From: Polytrichum commune
Lineage: Eukaryota > Streptophyta > Polytrichopsida > Polytrichales > Polytrichaceae
Direction: 5' to 3'
DNA length: 64,000 bases
Assembly (NCBI GenBank): GCA_950295325.1
Contig: OX485803.1
Span: forward strand, 71,129,554 to 71,193,553
The notes under the pieces were generated by a model. That model saw nothing but the letters and a program-made list of their open reading frames with translations, did no database searches and was not told the origin of the DNA. This document shows, in pieces, positions 43,974 through 56,750 of this stretch. The translations under genes and the position numbers were made by a program. Position 1 is the stretch's first letter. Every line of letters starts with the position of its first letter.

Positions 43974-44444
43974 ATGGGTGATGAGAGAGATGTGTTTGTT
44001 GGATTAGGATGGGAGAAGGAAATTAGGAGTCTAGCAGATCCTCATATTCCGGCTAATTTATCGCCGGAATTTTTGTTTGCTGCTGGAAATCGAAGTAGTG
44101 ATGACTACGACCTGACTCCATTTTCGCAGTCTACACAAGCATGGAGGTGGAGGACGCGGGAGGAGCAAAAACAACGTGAGCAAAAAGAAAAGAGGCAGGA
44201 AGATGTCCCGGAGAAGGACGCTGATTTGGATGAAGACAAATCGAACGAAACGGAGGAGGAGGAGGTGAAGGTTGTAGGGGAATCTTCGAAGTCTCTTTCA
44301 TTTCGCGAACGGATGAGAGCCTTGCCGCCGCATCAACTGCCGTTGAAGGATCGAAAGAGAGATAAGACAGTTTCTTATATGGATTTGCTTAGACCGGGTC
44401 CACCTCCCTCGGATTCATCCAAGAAGTATGTGAAACGGAAATAG
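43974..44444 (+). CDS. Hypothetical acidic/charged protein, 156 aa
   Basis: Single-exon ORF from ATG 43974 (MGDERDVFVGLGWEKEI); an in-frame ATG 42 bases upstream is less likely. The first 60 residues look globular, followed by a charged helical part (EEQKQREQKEKRQED, ETEEEEVKVV) and a basic end KKYVKRK. It lies convergent with MULE copy B and divergent from the small gene copy B, within the gene-carrying block. Not recognised; the nearest description is a small nuclear or scaffold-like protein. Confidence 0.45.
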   Translation: MGDERDVFVGLGWEKEIRSLADPHIPANLSPEFLFAAGNRSSDDYDLTPFSQSTQAWRWRTREEQKQREQKEKRQEDVPEKDADLDEDKSNETEEEEVKVVGESSKSLSFRERMRALPPHQLPLKDRKRDKTVSYMDLLRPGPPPSDSSKKYVKRK

Positions 44445-44680
44445 AGTTGATAGACATAGGAAGCATTGTAATCATACCTTTATTATATCAATCAATTATT
44501 GCAATTGGTTTTGGCGGTGATGGTTCTTGGAAATGAGGGATTCGGAAGAGATAAGAGTACACAAAATGTAGTGAACTATGAAAGGAACATGGTTGAAAGA
44601 GGTGTGTCCAAATTCGATGACTCGAATTTTGAGTGGACACCGTCCATTGAAAAGAATCTAGGATGTTTGTAGGTTGCCTC

Positions 44681-47600
44681 CTAGTTTTTAGCCAAAGGGT
44701 GAGTCAAGAGTCCGCTTTCTAGGACTAGCTTGACCTCGTTGAAGCTAAAGGTAGGCGCGTGAATGAAAAGGTCGGCCTCGGGATCACGGTTGCAAACCCT
44801 CAAAAATATGAAATACACATGCTTGCAATAAGAGAATTGGGTCTTCCCTCGGAACTTGGTCATCGTCTTCTTGAATGCAGGGCAAGTGCAACCCACGAAA
44901 GAGCTGATGGTGACCTGATACTGTGTGATGGTAGGAGAAACACCCGAATCCAACCCGATAATGCAACCATGTCCTGGATGAGGTATCATATTGATGGAAC
45001 GGATGCAAGCTTTCAGAGAGTCGGAGGAGGCCATGGAGAGTCGTTGCGCGGGATTTGGGCGAGTGGTAGTGCGTTTCACAATCTTGCCGTCTCTCTTGCC
45101 AGGATAGCGGTCTGGTTCTGCAGGAACGGGTACCGCGCTCAAATTTGCAGGCGGCGGAGCAGAAGAGAACAAACGTCTTGGAGAGACCGGCTTCTTCAGC
45201 AGGAGCTGGAATCCAGCCGCTTCAAGGGCAAGAATTTCAGTAGGCTTGAGGTTTGTGCCTAGCTTCACCGGCCAAACGTCTGGAATCGGCGGCATTTCAT
45301 GGTATGCTGAGTGCTGAGCAATCCATTTGCGCCTTGTACCCTTCACGCACCGGTCAATGTCATCGGAGCAGAAGAAGAATTCTGTCCTCTCAGATAAATT
45401 CCTGCGTATATTAGTCCAAACTCCGGTGTAGGTAGGCGCGGCGGTGAAATTGGCGCCTCTCACAATTCTCTCAGTACACTTCTTCTTTGTGACAGCTCTC
45501 TGGGCCCAGCAGCACTTCGCCGAGGTCTTGGGAAGTCTTGATATGTGCCACTCCTTGACGTCAACCTTTGTCTCTTCGACAGCACTGACATGACGGATCC
45601 CCCCCTCGTTCGGCGGGGACGTAGGGATGCTCTCAGGCTCAGGCTCATGATGAATATCTTGGACGATCGTATCATCTTCAGTATCTTCAAGAATGATGGG
45701 CATCTGCACAGGACGAGCCCTCACAGCACGTCCTGAACCTCTTGGATGTGAGAAGTTAACCTTGTCAGGCCGATGAGACTCCTCTTCAACTCCAAGAGGC
45801 AGATCTGCCTTCCGCTTCGAGGACCCGAATACCTCTTCTCCAGCCATGCCAGGAACACGGGTACAAAATTCATCTGCTCCAGGCATGTCCAACATGGGGT
45901 CTTCAAGCACTAAAGGATTACCTGTTTGCTTCGCCCTACGCTCTGCCATCCTTAGTTTCAGCTCTTTCTTTGTAGGGCCTGTTCCGCCCACGTCACCTTT
46001 GAGGAACTGGTAGTAATTGACAACTTGTAGGAAGCCTCGAACGAAGTCGTCAACTGTAGCAACGTAGAGGTCGCCGCCATTGTTCCCAGAGGCTTGAAGC
46101 CACTTGTTGTGTATTGATTCAGCGAGATTACATGAAGGCATTTCTGCTAGTTCTTCTTCTGTAAATTTCTGCGATAACATTTCTGGAAGCAATTAGAGAT
46201 TACAGAAGAGTTGTTTGAGATAAGAGCACAGTGAAAAGAATGAAAATGAAATGAAATGTATTGGGAAAACATACCCCGGTCATGAAGCCTCCCCATTGGC
46301 GATAACGGTAGTGCCAGAATGCAAGCCAGAGCTCTAGTTTGTTTAGGGCCTTCTCTGTCACTGCCCCGGCGGATACCCACCATGCACGTAGCCCGTGGTA
46401 CATACTGTCTGCTTCGTCCATGGTCCTCGCGTCCTATACTGGTGGCACATCTTCTTGTGTTGCTCCTTGAATTCGTCGGGAATGTACTTCTCGGTATACT
46501 TAACCATAGACTGGGTCCAGTGAAATTGACAGGTTCTCTCCCGGTCATCCATGCGGTCCTCCTTCTTCCCATTGCCATATATGACCCGAACTGCATTCCA
46601 ATTGGCCTGGGCGCTGTCGGCCATGAAACCCTTGAAGTTGGTATCGACAACACCATTCCTCTCCATCACAGCATTGAGATTCTTCCAGAAAACGATCTGG
46701 GCATCACAGTCCTCCGATTGCATGTCACAGCTTGCAATGGTCATGACACGACAATACGTGGAGTCATACACGTGGCTTGCCATTGTGGTCCATTGTCTAA
46801 CCCGTTTCACATGGTCGAACATCATCCAAGCATTCTCCAGATCTTCGCCGGGCTGCATACGTTTGACCAAGTCTACCCCACTACCAGGCCCAACTTCCGA
46901 CATCTTGAAGACAAAAACCTTATCAAGATCAGCCCCTTGACCAGGGAATTTGTTCTCCTGAACAAAGGCCCATAAACTGATTCCGCGAAGTTTGGTGATA
47001 GAGTCCATGACACCATACCTTCTGAGGAAACGGAAACTCATGACCTTGTTGCGGATGTTCGGGGAAGCCATGTCCTTGCATCGGTCAAGTACAGGAACAA
47101 GTTCCTCTAGACTAAGCTTCTTTGGTGGCACATCATCAGGTTGAAGAAGATAATTGCCAATTAGAACTTTGCTAGCCTCCAGCACCACTATACTCTTGGT
47201 AGCCTGGGGAGTCTTCTCAATCTGTTCTTCAATTAGGCCACTGATCTCAGCCTTAGTGTCTCTGTAGTCGCCCACCTTGACAGGGTGATCGTGAGTTCCA
47301 ATGTGGATGCACACTCTTGTGTGAATGTTTTTGCCAGCAACATATTAAATTTTCGCCCCACATGTAGCAATACATGTTGGGGGCTCTTTACATACCTTGC
47401 AAACAAGCGTAGAGTCAGGGGGGGGGCGCTCGATCCACTACAAAGGCTTGGAGGGTACAACCTTCAAACTCTGTTTCGTTGACTTGGAAAATGCGAGGTC
47501 GGCGGATCAAATATTCGCACTCCTTGTTGTTGCAACGCAGGTGTCCAACGCATGCGGAAGAACGGAAGGACAAACCAAATTCGTTTGTGATGTTGGTGGT

Positions 47601-48644
47601 GATGGTCTTCGTCCATACATGGCCGTCGTATTGCTTGTCCATTCCCTGCATTGATTTGGCCTGTGACCGTGCGGCCGTGTGACCAGTGGGTGGCAACTCA
47701 AATATAACCGCACCATCAAACACAGCAGGAAGGTAGTCTACCCTGTCGTGTCTAATGACCGAGTAGTCTATTTTTTTAAGAATATTTTTTCTCCCAGGCA
47801 TTCCTGCAAGTTTTTTAAGTAATGGTACTATTCTAACAGTATCTTGCGACAAAGGATATACTTTAGGAGGGTCCCCACCAACTATAACCTGAGGCGGGGG
47901 CTTGGTGGGACTGACCTCGTCATCGGAAGAAAGCGTAATTACAGATTCTACTCTAGAGTTCTCTACAATAGGCGTCTCGAGACCGGGCTCGAGCTTGACC
48001 TTCACATCACGTGGCATAGGAGTTTGAATGGTGCAGGTAGAGGAAGAGCGAGGAGTGAGGATCTCAGTAGAAGCAGCCATCTGAGATTCAGTGAGGCCAT
48101 AGACTCGGTAACTACCTGGATGAAGAGTCCAAAACATGTTATTGTTCTCATCTCGATGCGAAATGTGACCAAGGGTGTGTGTAAGTTCTAACGTGAGAAC
48201 ATCAAATATATCCTCCTCAACATTAATAGTGTCCTCTCTGAAACCGAACCGACTACTCAAACGCTGGGACGTCACGTAAGCTAGACCGCTGTCCTCCATC
48301 CGAAAGGTAAGTGGGACGCTCTGTCCATCAGCATAGAGGATTGCCATGGGCACTTCTCCGTTAGCATGCACATGAGCCATGATGAGGGGAATGAGGACTT
48401 GCGCGATGACGGAAATATGAAAGAGGTTTCTCGACATAGTGGGATACCTATATATTAGGAATGCATTGCCAAAGACAACGATGATGGACAAGATCCAAAC
48501 GACGGATGATCTATGAAGGAAAGCATGAATGATAGTTCTAAATGTGTAACACCCTAAACCAAGGAGTCTGAAAGAGAGCGGCAAGTAGGTCACGATACTC
48601 CAAATTATATCAGCCAAGTACAAGTAATCGGGTATTATATACAC
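44681..48644 (-). pseudogene. MULE-like transposase gene with SWIM finger, copy B
   Basis: Exon 1 46275-about 48617, intron 46169-46274 (GTATGT...CGCAG), exon 2 44681-46168 joined in phase 0 (GFMTG then KFTEEELAEMP). Exon 2 supplies the part lost in copy A: SCNLAESIHNKW, an acidic D/E/S-rich stretch, and a SWIM zinc finger CTCPAF..15..YCKH (about 44800-44890), typical of MULE transposases and FAR1-like proteins. Exon 1 is broken three times compared with copy A: a TAT to TAA change near 47345, an extra G in the G-run near 47422, and a one-base loss near 46430. The catalytic core words (VYDSTYCRVMTIA, GFMADSAQANW) are intact. No terminal inverted repeats were identified, so whether it is a transposon or a domesticated gene family is open. 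Confidence 0.75.
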
Positions 48645-48953
48645 CTAGGGTGGACAGCAATGTCCGAATATATGATAACCCGCTAGATCAATTAATAATC
48701 AATAGTTATTTATGTAAATTCTAGACAACCAGTGTCATGTATGAATAGGATGTACTACAATAGTAGTCATCCCTTAATCACAACAATATAGCTGACACCG
48801 ATTAGGTAGAGTAGACAATAACGGCGCCTTTTTTAGTGTTTGAATGGAGTGTGCATAAACCAAGGAATAAATAAGGAAACTGCAGGTTAATTATCTAAAT
48901 CCAAGACAATAGGAACATAATGATGGCGCATAGATGCTTGAGCATGGTTAGAG
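48645..48953. promoter_or_regulatory. Divergent intergenic region B
   Basis: Counterpart of 25763-26156. The 40 bases before the + gene ATG match copy A (GAACATAATGATGGCGCATAG), while the side next to the transposase gene does not. Likely short divergent promoter. Confidence 0.4.
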
Positions 48954-49232
48954 ATGAACACTCGGTCGAGAGCGAGAGCAGATCGAGAAGAGAGGAAGAC
49001 TAATGAGAAACAGAGGCGCATTGAGAGAAAGGAGAGGTTCGCTACTATAGATAAGGTAGTGACCCCGTACAAATTGAGGTCAACCATGGGAAGAAAAGGG
49101 GATAATTCAACAAAGGCTACTCACAGTCGTTCAAAACGAAATGTTGAGTCATTTGAAAAGGCGGAGGTTGCTCCCATTAGGTTATTCTCATTAGGAGAGG
49201 AAGACACCTCCTTGGACAATGAAGAAATTAAG
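48954..49232 (+). CDS. Exon 1 of the ParB-methyltransferase gene (copy B)
   Basis: ATG 48954, donor ATTAAG/GTATGC at 49232, phase 0, 93 codons. Encodes MNTRSRARADREERK, a basic start almost the same as in copy A at 26157, then YKLRSTMGRKG and an acidic end. No known domain; a nuclear-localisation or nucleic-acid-binding tail is plausible. The next recognised exon in phase starts at 56751, beyond 7 kb of satellite; one or two small exons like those of copy A may be hidden between. Confidence 0.55.
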
Positions 49233-49629
49233 GTATGCTCTGCTTACATTACATTTAGTTTGAATTTATTTAAATTTTATGAGTCCCGTGTATAGTTGGC
49301 TTGAAAGGAAACATTATGGCATGAGAGGAAACTATCCTATGCATTCGAGTAATGATATTTTCGATGCTTTGTCGCATCATTGCAAGTTTGGCACTAGACA
49401 TTGTTAATATATATGCACTAGAAATTAGGGGTAGTAATCGTGAGGTAAACAAGGCAGCAAGTGTGGCCCTGTGGAAGCACTCACAATGCAAAGGGTGGTC
49501 ACAATGACTCGGAAGAGGAAGGGAACAAGACTGACGCAACAGTAACATACCATCGTTCCCCGCATTACAACAAACCTCAGAAATAGGGTATTCCTCCAAA
49601 TACGAGGAGTGAACACAGAGTTCAAGGTT

Positions 49630-52600
49630 GCAGCCTCAATTTGGAAAGGGGGAGGGATTCGAGGGGAGGGCAGTGGTCGCCCCGTGGAGAGGTCTGAGGT
49701 GAGGTCAAAAAAGTTTATTTTGTGGTTATATGAATTATGTAGTCATCATATGAAGTGAGGGGTGCTTGTTTGTGAGGTCTCAGGTAAGGCCTAAAGGGCA
49801 TTGTCGGATCCGACAGAGCATCCAAGACGAAGTTGAGAACCTCTAAATACTTAGAAATTTGGCTATATGAAATAGTGGGTTGACTTAGATGTGGCCTTAG
49901 TTAGTTATTGAATGAGGTGGGAGATGTTGATTTTGTGATAACTGAGTAAGGGGTTGACTTAGATGTGGCTTAGTTAGGTCTTTAATGAGGCTCAAAGTGT
50001 TCATTTTCATGCTAACTGAGTAAGGGGCAAGACTGAAATGTGGCCTTAGTTAGTACTTAGGGATTCAAATTTCTGGCCATATGGTTGAGGGGTGCTTGTT
50101 TGGGAGGTCACAGGTTAGGCCTAGAGGGCATTGTCGGATCCGACAAAGCATCCAAGACCAGCCTGAGAACCTCAGAATACTTGGAATGTGGGTAACTGAG
50201 TAGGGGCTGACATTGATGTGGCCTTAGTTAGGTTTTGAATGAGGCTGAAAGTGTTGATTTTGTGGCTAAATGAGGAGGTTATTCACTTTGATGTGGCCTT
50301 AGTTAGGTCTTGAATGAGGCTCAAATTGTTGCTTTTGTGGCTAACTGAGTAAGTTATTCACTGAGATATGGCTTTAGTTAGGTCTTGAATGAGGTCTGAG
50401 ATGTTGATTTTGTGGCTCACTGAGTAAGGGGCTGACTTTGATGTGGCTTAGTTAGGTCTTTAATGAGGCTCAAAGTGTTGATTTTGTGGCTAATTGAGGA
50501 AGGGGGCTGACTGAAATGAGCCATTAGTTCGTACTTAGGGGTTCAAATTTCTGGCCATGTGGTTGAGGGGTGCATGTTTGGGAGGTCACATGTTAGGCCT
50601 AGAGGGCATTGTCGGATCCGACAAAGCATCCAGGACCTAGTTGAGAACCTCTAAATACTTAGAAATTTGGCTATATGAAATAGTGGGTTGACTTAGATGT
50701 GGCCTTAGTTAGTTATTGAATGAGGTGGGAGATGTTGATTTTGTGATAACTGAGTAAGGGGTTGACTTAGATGTGGCTTAGTTAGGTCTTTAATGAGGCT
50801 CAAAGTGTTCATTTTCATGCTAACTGAGTAAGGGGCAAGACTGAAATGTGGCCTTAGTTAGTACTTAGGGATTCAAATTTCTGGCCATATGGTTGAGGGG
50901 TGCTTGTTTGGGAGGTCACAGGTTAGGCCTAGAGGGCATTGTCGGATCCGACAAAGCATCCAGGACCTAGTTGAGAACCTCTAAATACTTAGAAATTTGG
51001 CTATATGAAATAGTGGGTTGACTTAGATGTGGCCTTAGTTAGTTATTGAATGACGTGTGAGATGTTGATTTTGTGATAACTGAGTAAGGGGCTGACTTAG
51101 ATGTGGCTTAGTTAGGTCTTTAATGAGGCTCAAAGTGTTCATTTTCATGCTAACTGAGTAAGGGGCAAGACTGAAATGTGGCCTTAGTTAGTACTTAGGG
51201 ATTCAAATTTCTGGCCATATGGTTGACGGGTGCATGTTTGGGAGGTCACAGGTTAGGCCTAGAGGGCATTGTCGGATCCGACAAAGCATCCAAGACCAAG
51301 TTGAGAAACTCAGAATACTTGGAATGTGGGTAACAGAGTAGGGGCTGACTTTGATGTGGCCTTAGTTAGGTTTTGAATGAGGCTGAAATTATTGATTTTG
51401 TGGCTAAATGAGGAGGTTATTCACTTTGATGTGGCCTTAGTTAGGTCTTGAATGAGGCTCAAATTGTTGCTTTTGTGGCTAACTGAGTAAGTTATTCACT
51501 GAGATATGGCTTTAGTTAGGTCTTGAATGAGGTCTGAGATGTTGAATTTGTGGCTCACTGAGTAAGGGGCTGACTTTGATGTGGCTTAGTTAGGTCTTTA
51601 ATGAGGCTCAAAGTGTTGATTTTGTGGCTAATTGAGGAAGGGGGCTGACTGAAATGAGCCATTAGTTCGTACTTAGGGGTTCAAATTTCTGGCCATGTGG
51701 TTGAGGGGTGCTTGTTTGGGAGGTCACAGGTTAGGCCTAGAGGGCATTGTCGGATCCGACAAAGCATCCAGGACCTAGTTGAGAACCTCTAAATACTTAG
51801 AAATTTGGCTATATGAACTAGGGGGTTGATTTAAATGTAGCCTTAGTGTGTCAATTACTTAGGTCTCAAATGTTGATTTTGTGGCTAATTGAGTAAGGGG
51901 GTTGACTTTAATGTGTCCTTAGTGTGGTCTTTATAATCCAAATTTCTGGCCATATAGTTGATGGGTGAATGTTTGTGAGGTCTCAGGTTACGCCTAATGG
52001 GCATTGTCGGATCCGACAAAGCATCCAAGACCAAGTTGAGAACCCCTAATGTAGCTTTAGTATGGCCATTAATGAGGTGTGAAATTGTTGAATTTTTGGG
52101 TAACTGAGCAAGGGGCTGACATTAATATGGCCTTGGTTACTTCCTAGGGATTCAGATTTCTGGCCAAATGGTTGAGGGGTGGTTGTTTGTGAGGTCTCAG
52201 GTTAGGCCTTAAGGGCATTGTCGGATCCGACAAAGCATCCAGGACCTAGTTGAGAACCTCTAAATACTTAGAAATTTGGCTATATGAAATAGTGGGTTGA
52301 CTTAGATGTGGCCTTAGTTAGTTATTGAATGAGGTGGGAGATGTTGATTTTGTGATAACTGAGTAAGGGGTTGACTTAGATGTGGCTTAGTTAGGTCTTT
52401 AATGAGGCTCAAAGTGTTCATTTTCATGCTAACTGAGTAAGGGGCAAGACTGAAATGTGGCCTTAGTTAGTACTTAGGGATTCAAATTTCTGGCCATGTG
52501 GTTGAGGGGTGCTTGTTTGGGAGGTCATAGGTTAGGCCTAGAGGGCATTGTCGGATCCGACAAAGCATCCAAGACCAGCCTGAGAACCTCAGAATACTTG

Positions 52601-55600
52601 GAATGTGGGTAACTGAGTAGGGGCTGACTTTGATGTGGCCTTAGTTAGGTTTTGAATGAGGCTGAAAGTGTTGATTTTGTGGCTAAATGAGGAGGTTATT
52701 CACTTTGATGTGGCCTTAGTTAGGTCTTGAATGAGGCTCAAATTGTTGCTTTTGTGGCTAACTGAGTAAGTTATTCACTGAGATATGGCTTTAGTTAGGT
52801 CTTGAATGAGGTCTGAGATGTTGATTTTGTGGCTCACTGAGTAAGGGCTGACTTTGATGTGGCTTAGTTAGGTCTTTAATGAGGCTCAAAGTGTTGATTT
52901 TGTGGCTAATTGAGGAAGGGGGCTGACTGAAATGAGCCATTAGTTCGTACTTAGGGGTTCAAATTTCTGGCCATGTGGTTGAGGGGTGCATGTTTGGGAG
53001 GTCACAGGTTAGGCCTAGAGGGCATTGTCGGATCCGACAAAGCATCCAGGACCTAGTTGAGAACCTCTAAATACTTAGAAATTTGGCTATATGAAATAGT
53101 GGGTTGACTTAGATGTGGCCTTAGTTAGTTATTGAATGAGGTGGGAGATGTTGATTTTGTGATAACTGAGTAAGGGGTTGACTTAGATGTGGCTTAGTTA
53201 GGTCTTTAATGAGGCTCAAAGTGTTCATTTTCATGCTAACTGAGTAAGGGGCAAGACTGAAATGTGGCCTTAGTTAGTTCCTAGGGATTCAGATTTCTGG
53301 CCAAATGGTTGAGGGGTGGTTGTTTGTGAGGTCTCAGGTTAGGCCTTAAGGGCATTGTCAGATCCGACAAGACCAAGTTGAGAACCTCTGAAAACTTGGA
53401 AATTTGGCTTACTGTGGCCTTGAATGAGGTCTGAAAATTTGATTTTGTGGCTAACTCCATAAGTGAATTGACTTAAATGTGGCCTTAGTTAGGTCTTTAT
53501 AATCGAAATTTCTGGCCATATGGTTGAGGGGTGCATGTTTGTGAGGTCTCAGGTAAAGCCTATAGGGCATTGTCGGATCCGACAAAGCATCCAAGACCAA
53601 GTTGAGAACCTCTAAATACTTAGAAATTTAGCTTAGTGTGGCCTTGAATGAGGTCCGAAAAATTGATTCTGTGGCTAACTCCATAAGCGAGTTGACTTAA
53701 ATGTGGGCTTGGTTAGGTACTAAGTATTCAAATTTCTGGCCATATGGTTGAGGGTGCTTGTTTGTGAGGTCTCAGGTATGGCCTAAAGGGCATTGTCGGA
53801 TCCGACAAAGCATCCAAAACCAAATTGAGAACCTCTAAAAAGTTAAAGATTTGGCTATATGAACTAAGGGGTTGACTTAAATGTAGCCTTAGTGTGGCCA
53901 TTAATGAGGTCTGAATGTTGATTTTGTGGCTAACTGAGTAAGGGCTGAGTTTAATGTGGTCTTAGTTAGGTCTTTATAATCCAAATATCTGGCCATATTG
54001 TTGAGGGTTGCATGTTTGTGAGGTCTCAGGTTACGCCTAATGGGCATTGTCGGATCCGACAATGCCTCTAAGACCAAGTTAAGAACCTCTAATGTAGCTT
54101 TAGTATGGCCATTAATGAGGTCTGAAATTGTTGAATTTTTGGCTCACTGAGCATGGGGCTGACTTTGATTTGGCCTTGCTTAGTTCGTAGGGATTCAAAT
54201 TTCTGGCCAACTGGTTGAGGGGTGGTTGTTTGTGAGGTCTCAGGTTAGGCATTAAGGGCATTGTCGGATCCGACAAAGCATCCAAGACCAAGTTGAGAAC
54301 CTCTAAAAACTTGGAAAGTTGGCTTAGTGTGGCCTTGAATGAGGTCTGAAAAATTCATTTTGTGGCTAACTCCACAAGTGAATTGACTTAAATGTGGCCT
54401 TAGTTAGGTCTTTATAATCGAAATTTCTGGCCATATGGTTGAGGGGTGCATGTTTGTGAGGTCTCAGGTAAGGCCTATAGGGCATTGTCGGATCCGACAA
54501 AGCATCCAAGACCAAGTTGAGAACCTCTGAAAACTTGGAAATTTGGCTATATGAACTAGGGGGTTGACTTAAATGTAGCCTTAGTGTGTCAATTACTTAG
54601 GTCTAAAATTTTGATTTTGTGGCTAATTGAGTAAGGGGGCTGACTTTAATGTGGCCTTAGTTAGGTCTTTATAATCCAAATTTCTGGCCATATAGTTGAG
54701 GGGTGGTTGTTTGTGAGGTCTCAGGTTACGCCTAATGGGCATTGTCGGATCCGACAATGCATCCAAGACCAAGTTGAGAACCTCTAAAAACTTGGAAAGT
54801 TGGCTTAGTGTGGCCTTGAATGAGGTCTGAAAAATTCATTTTGTGGCTAACTCCACAAGTGAATTGACTTAAATGTGGCCTTAGTTAGGTCTTTATAATC
54901 GAAATTTCTGGCCATATGGTTGAGGGGTGCATGTTTGTGAGGTCTCAGGTAAGGCCTATAGGGCATTGTCGGATCCGACAAAGCATCCAAGACCAAGTTG
55001 AGAACCTCTGAAAACTTGGAAATTTGGCTATATGAACTAGGGGGTTGACTTAAATGTAGCCTTAGTGTGTCAATTACTTAGGTCTAAAATTTTGATTTTG
55101 TGGCTAATTGAGTAAGGGGGCCGACTTTAATGTGGCCTTAGTTAGGTCTTTATAATCCAAATTTCTGGCCATATAGTTGAGGGGTGGTTGTTTGTGAGGT
55201 CTCAGGTTAGGCCTTAAGGGCATTGTCGGATCCGACAAAGCATCCAAGACCAAGTTGAGAACCTCTGAAAACTTGGAAATTTGGCTATATGAACTAGGGG
55301 GTTGACTTAAATGTAGCCTTAGTGTGTCCATTACTTAGGTCTGAAATGTTGATTTTGTGGTTACCTGATTAAGGGGGCTAACTAAAATGTGGCCTTAGTT
55401 ATGTACTAAGTATTTAAATTTTTGGCCATATGGTTGAGGGGTGCATGTCTGTGCGGTCTGATGTTAGGCCTAAAGGGCATTGTCGGATCCGACAATGCAT
55501 CCAAGACCAAGTTGAGAACCTCTAAAAACTTAGAAAGTTGGCTATATGAACTAGTTGGTTGACTGAAATGTGGCCTTAATGTGGCATTCAATTATGCTCA

Positions 55601-56700
55601 AAATATTGATTTTGTGGCTAACTGAGTAAGGAACTGAGTTTTATGTGACCTTGGTTATGTCTTTCATGAGGCTCAAAGTTTTAATTTTGTGGCTAACTGA
55701 GTAAGGGGCAGCCTGAAATGTGGCAGTAGTTAGTTCTTGGGAATCCAAATTTCTGGCCATATGGTTGAGGGGTGGTTGTTTGTGAGGTCTCAGGTTATGC
55801 CTTAAGGGCATTGTCGGATTCGACAAAGCATCCAAGACCAAGTTGAGAACCTCTAAAAACTTAGAAAGTTGGCTTAGTGTGGCCTTGAATGAGGTCTGAA
55901 TATTTGATTTTGTGGCTAACTCCATAAGTGAATTGACTTTAATGTGGCCTTAGTTAGGTCTTTATAATCCAAATTTCTGGCCATATAGTTGAGGGGTGGT
56001 TGTTTGTGAGGTCTCAGGTTACGCCTAATGGGCATTGTCGGATCCGACAATGCATCCAAGACCAAGTTGAGAACCTCTGAAAACTTGGAAAGTTGGCTAT
56101 ATGAACTAGGGGGTTGACTTAAATGTAGCCTTAGTGTGTCAATTACTTAGGTCTGAAATGTTGATTTTGTGGCTAATTGAGTAAGGGGGCTGACTTTAAT
56201 GTGGCCTTAGTTAGGTCTTTATAATCCAAATTTCTGGCCCTATAGTTGATGGGTGCATTTTTGTGAGGTCTCGGGTTACGCCTAATGGGCATTGTCGGAT
56301 CCGACAAAGCATCCAAGACCAATTTGAGAACCTCTTAAAACTTAGAAATTTGGCTATATGAACTAGGGGGCGTCTGAGATGAGGCATTAGTGTGTCCTAA
56401 GTGAGGCTCAAAATGTTGAGTTCGTGGCTAATTTTATAAGTGGGCTCACTGAAATGTGGGCATAGTTAGGTACTAACTATTCAAATTTCTGGCCATATGG
56501 TGTAGTTGTCCATGTTTGTTTGGTCTTAGGTTAGGCTTTAAAGGCTATGTCAGATCCGACATTGCCTCTAAAACAGCTTTAAGAACTTCTAAAAGCGTAT
56601 AATTCTGGCTATCTGAACTAGGGGGTTGACTGTACTGTGGCGTGAATGAGGTTTGATTTTTTTTAGGGTTTTGGGGGGTTGATTGTAATGTGGCCTTAGT
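49630..56700. repeat. Satellite array with TTGTCGGATCCGACAA palindrome, in intron 1
   Basis: About 7 kb of tandem and higher-order repeats. The common block contains TTCAAATTTCTGGCCATATG, GTTGAGGGGTGCTTGTTTG, GGGCATTGTCGGATCCGACA and AAGTTGAGAACCTCTAAA; the spacers consist of TGTGGCCTTAGTTAGGTCTT and TTGATTTTGTGGCTAACTGA pieces. The 16-bp palindrome recurs about every 210-480 bases (49801, 50131, 50609, 50939, 51269, 51747, 52004, 52218, 52548, 53025, 53570, 53793 and on to about 56290). A few copies are mutated (53352, 55815, 56548). Reverse-strand ORFs of 60-115 codons in it are repeats, not genes. Confidence 0.93.
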
Positions 56701-56750
56701 TGGGTTCATTTGAATGCTCCTCATTTTTTCAATAAATTGGTTGTGCGCAG

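Noticed and set aside
44681-49232. Complete Mutator transposon with terminal inverted repeats
   Set aside because: I compared the flanks of both copies and saw no long inverted repeats or 9-bp duplication; a computed search is needed.
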